Shown piece by piece: positions 60,724-64,000 of a stretch of 64,000 bases of DNA (position 1 is its first letter; every line of letters begins with the position of its first letter). The stretch is from Corylus avellana. Lineage: Eukaryota > Streptophyta > Magnoliopsida > Fagales > Betulaceae. The notes under the pieces are model-generated. The model did not search any database and was not told the origin of the DNA. It was given only the letters and a program-made list of their open reading frames with translations. The stretch covers positions 17,613,980 to 17,677,979 of the forward strand of contig NC_081544.1 of assembly GCF_901000735.1 (NCBI RefSeq), written 5' to 3'. A program made the position numbers and the translations under genes.

Positions 60724-61660
60724 TGTCCCACATGAATCCTCTAAGATGAATATAGGTGTTCCTTAATCTATGGTACTGCCAAATTAATAAAATCCTCAAA
60801 TAGCTTTTAATTGTTATAGAAAATTTTGTACAATTTCCTTATTCCTTATTATTGTCTAACAAAAATAAATATGTTCCATGGACAACTTTACATTTTATAA
60901 CATTGTTATGGACAGCTTTGGCCGGAGTAATGGTAGAAATCTCTCTTGAGTCACTCGTGTGTCTTTCTAAGAATAATGTACTCTTAAAATCAGCATTGGA
61001 CTTTTGATTGATTATTATTGAATTTTGATTAAATTGTGATTTTAAAAGCCATCTCATTCTTAAAGAAACGCATGAGAAACATAAAGTGACTTTTAAAATT
61101 AATCATTTGGGTGTGCTCGAAAACATTGTAATGGAATAATGACTTCTATTTCTATTTTTGGGTATATTGGAATAACAACTTCAAGTCATGAATTTGTAAT
61201 AATCTAAATACACCTTCAGGCTGCAGTAAACATGGCTCCCTCTCTTCCGGCCCATATTTGTTAACGACTTTTGTTTTTGTTCATTAAAGACATTAACAAC
61301 CAATCGAAAATACAAAATACTCATTAAAATACAAATATTGTTTTAATTTTTATGTAACCTCAAAAAAAATTTTCCTACCAAAAACATAAAACAGTACTCT
61401 TCAAATTAAACACTTTAACACACATATATGCCTAAAGTGCTCCGCTTCTAACCTCCATTATAGTCCTAGATTATTTACACACAAAGAAAGAAAGGAGTTG
61501 CCTTTCTGAGTTTCCCTCGTTTGAATTAAAAATAAAAATAAAAATAAAACAAAATAAAACAAAATAGAAAAGAAGAAAGCAGATGCATGTGTTTTTCTAG
61601 TATATATGTTCTATGCACGTAAAAAAAAAAAAAAATTAAATGAGATAATGGAAGTTTTGA
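60724..61660. other. Intergenic, no gene
   Basis: AT-rich; AAAAT/AAAAC simple repeat near 61528-61566. The last part (61500-61620) resembles the far RDR1 flank at 32570-32620. Confidence 0.4.
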
Positions 61661-62666
61661 ATAATAGTTTTCCACTCCAATTGGTGAAGGGCAACTTTCC
61701 ACCAGAGCAAGAATATTGAGCTTCAGATTGGAAGGCCATGTGATTGGGTGGAGTGCATTGGATCGATGGACGCATAAGTCTTCATCTCTCTCTCTTTTTT
61801 TTTTTTTTTTTCTTTTTTAATTTTATAGATCAGTCTTCATCTCCTTGCTGTGCAAGTTTTAAATTTACACTTTTCTCTGTCGTTGCTTTGTTAAAGAGGT
61901 TCATCATTCTTTTAGTTTGAAGCTTGCGAAGCAAGGAGGAATTTTCCCATCATATGGAGCAAAAGTAATCCCTCTCTTTTGTTGCGTTTCTTGTTGGTTT
62001 CGGTGTGGGGGAAATCTGTGACTTTATATCAGGGTTGGCCCGCATCAACGATGCTCTCCATTTTATATAAAATTGAGTATTACTTTATAGTTATAATTTA
62101 AATATAAATTGATACATTTTTATAAACAATGTTAATATTAACACCATTTTTTTAAAAAAATTAAATAATTTGATATTATATACACTATTGAGGATCTTGG
62201 TACATCACAAAAGCTTAACACATGGGACATAACTTGGGTGCTGCGAGTGTGACTGGACCTTTGCTTGTCAACTACCTGAAAGACCAAGACTTTCCTCAAC
62301 TTGTTTGCTAAGTTTTAGGAAACTTTTGGTCAAAAAGTGTTTTGGTATTGTTCCTGGTAGACCAATCATATGCCGCCACGTTTAAGTTAGAGTGACAGTC
62401 ATCTTGACTACCAGTAGTCTCTCTCTTGTCTATGTATATAGGTTGCTTCTGTCACAGCAGCAGCGCGCAGTTCTCTGTCTGTGTTTTGCTTTCAGGTGAT
62501 AGTACTCTTTTTCTCATTTCATTCTCTTCCATTTCTTTTACTTACTTGTCTTGTGCATTCCCTTTTGTATATATTAACTGTTATGGGTTAGAATTACAGT
62601 TGCCTTACAATCATTTTTTTGAAGGTGTAAGGATTTGCAACATCTAGAAATTGTCTTATCATTAGC
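61661..62666 (+). promoter_or_regulatory. RDR1 copy 4 promoter and 5' leader
   Basis: Diverged homologue of the other RDR1 promoters, with an about 190-bp AT-rich insertion near 62040-62225. W-box cores in TTGTCAACTACC (62268 region) and GGTCAAAAAG (62329 region); TATATA at 62435-62440. A CTTTCAG|GTGATA donor near 62494 suggests a 5' UTR intron. Confidence 0.45.
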
Positions 62667-62894
62667 ATGGATGTCAAAGCTCTACACTTTGGATATCTGA
62701 CTTCGAGAGATACTTTTTCTGTGCTCTGGAAACGGGAAGATGTTTCTGTTGAATTAAATTTGGAAAAGAGAAAGTGGTTCTTCTTTCTTTCTCATCTCTC
62801 TGAAAAATACAAGCTTGAAATCTCCGATGACTGCATTTGGAAGATTAAGCTACATCGACCACGTGGCCAAGCTACAATGTTTCTTCTCATTCAG
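62667..62894 (+). pseudogene. RDR1 copy 4, exon 1 (rest outside window or lost)
   Basis: 76 codons, the most divergent exon 1 of the four (MDVKALHFGYLTSRDTFSV...), with the same CAG|GT donor. The start of its intron resembles copy 2's intron (CTGCTTCCACGCTTTCTGTAG). No exon 2 appears in the next 1.1 kb; a copia fragment lies there instead. Whether the gene is intact beyond 64000 is unknown. Confidence 0.8.
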
Positions 62895-63299
62895 GTTAAT
62901 TTGTTGCTTAATTGCTAATAACGTTTCTATGATTTGCTGCTTCCACGCTTTCTGTAGTTCAAATGATTTCCTGATATCGTGGTTGTGTGGGTATATTCAT
63001 GTTATAGAATCAGGTATTTGCTTCGATTTTGCTGCGCGTCGATTTTATCGTAGTCATGTTAATTTATACAGGTGTCTGAGACTTACAAAGGGAAACAAAT
63101 AACATAATTTATTGTAATTGAGTTTGGTTAATCTTTCTTGAGAATACTAGCTGTCGGGTTGATTTGATTTGCCTCCGTTGCTTGAGTTTCCTTGTTCAGA
63201 TTTTTGCCTTGTTGATGATGTAGTCGTTGCTTGAGTTTCCATTTGTAGAGTGTTGCCTTGTTGCATGTGAATTTGTTCATTACACCCCCCTAGTAAATG
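62895..63299 (+). other. Presumed RDR1 copy 4 intron 1 start
   Basis: Non-coding; first ~150 bases are homologous to the intron of copy 2, then unrelated sequence up to the copia fragment. Confidence 0.5.
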
Positions 63300-64000
63300 A
63301 GACAAGTGGCACACAACGTTGATAAATGAGATGATGTTGTTGGTTTAGTAAAGATGTTAGCGGGATTGTCTTTGCTGGGGATGAAGCGAATTGATAAGAG
63401 TTTTGAAGGCGACCTTGTTACGAAAAAAGTGAGTCTATTTCAATGTGCTCTGTACGCACATGGAAGGCTGGATTTGCTGTTAAATGTGGTTCCAAGGCCT
63501 GGATTGGAGCCAAATGAGTTCACAACAATGATAGATGGGGTGCAATATTCAGATTCATTGTTTGTGAGAGGACCAAGAGATGAGATTGTGTCCAAGAAAG
63601 ACGCAAAATCTACCTGTTGATTTTCTTTTGTCTGGATAGTCAACTGAGTTAGCATAAGAGAATGTTTGAAGGGTACGAGATGGAGACTGAAGAAGCAGCA
63701 AACCATAGGAAATGGTGGACTGGAGGTACCGCAAGATATGCTTCATAACTTGAAGGTGGAAAGAGGTGGGCTGGTGCATGAATTGAGAGACTTTGTTGAC
63801 AGCGAAGGAGACGTTGGGACAAGTGAGAGATAGATATTGCAGGGTGCTGACAAAGCCGTGGTAGGAGTAGGGATCAATGAGTGGATCGCCGGAGAAAAGA
63901 GAAAGAGCATGTGCTATGGACATATGAGACTTGACAGGTTTAGCTTTTGACATGTTACTTTTGCGGAGGGGTCAAGGATGTAGCGTTGTTGTGAGAGAAT
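63300..64000 (-). pseudogene. Ty1/copia pol C-terminal fragment (RT/RNase H), runs past window end
   Basis: On the minus strand: a block typical of the copia RT/RNase H linker (SLFSGDPLIDPYSYHGFVST, then QYLSLTCPNVSFAVNKVSQF, HILRYLQST), then SWSSHKQ, and after frame changes HIEIDSLF and IPSKDNPANIFTKP, the conserved end of copia pol. The longest open piece is 63555-63953. Frameshifts show it is not functional. It lies in intron 1 of RDR1 copy 4. Confidence 0.8.

Noticed and set aside
62426..62647. 73-codon ORF before RDR1 copy 4 exon 1, possible missing RRM
   Set aside because: Sequence does not resemble an RRM and contains a likely splice donor; more likely 5' leader.

Overview
The window is nuclear DNA from a flowering plant, most likely a woody eudicot. 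The evidence is AT-rich intergenic DNA packed with nested LTR retrotransposons, an L1-type LINE, CACTA-like, Mutator-like and foldback elements, and a plant-type RNA-dependent RNA polymerase gene with GT-AG introns. I cannot name the species. Two runs of exactly 100 N (35533-35632 and 45033-45132) show that it is a scaffold.

The only host gene family present is RDR1 (the SA/virus-inducible plant RNA-dependent RNA polymerase). There are four partial or complete copies. Copy 1 (11621-17722, +, four exons, about 1016 aa) looks functional and keeps the DLDGD catalytic motif, but it lacks the N-terminal RRM-like region. Copy 2 (30102-31976, -) keeps exon 1 and the first half of exon 2, then runs into transposon-derived sequence before the catalytic core. 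Copy 3 (46431-46661, -) and copy 4 (62667-62894, +) show only exon 1. All four copies begin at the same MDxKALHFGYL start and lack the RRM part.

Layout: 1-7638 is an LTR retrotransposon whose only coding region is gag-protease. 7639-10800 holds nested LTR fragments and a CACTA-like element. 11040-17722 is RDR1 copy 1 with its promoter. 17723-19346 contains CACTA-type and hairpin repeats. 19347-29030 is segment D1: gypsy remnants, LTR pieces and a 5'-truncated LINE, whose 3' end lies at 29842. 29843-32560 is RDR1 copy 2 with its promoter. 32560-35532 holds MITEs, including a Mutator-like element with a 9-bp target duplication. After a gap comes a CACTA end with an array of palindromes. 35958-45032 is D2, a near-identical direct copy of D1. 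After the second gap, 45133-58303 is A', an inverted near-copy of window positions 1 to about 13150, including the same retrotransposon insertion. 58304-64000 holds LTR remnants, a GGGTC-rich array, a SINE, RDR1 copy 4 and a Ty1/copia fragment.

The large inverted (A/A') and direct (D1/D2) duplications, with breakpoints at the N gaps and at a foldback repeat, either record a recent complex duplication of an RDR1 cluster or come from alternative-haplotype contigs joined in one scaffold. The sequence alone cannot decide between these.
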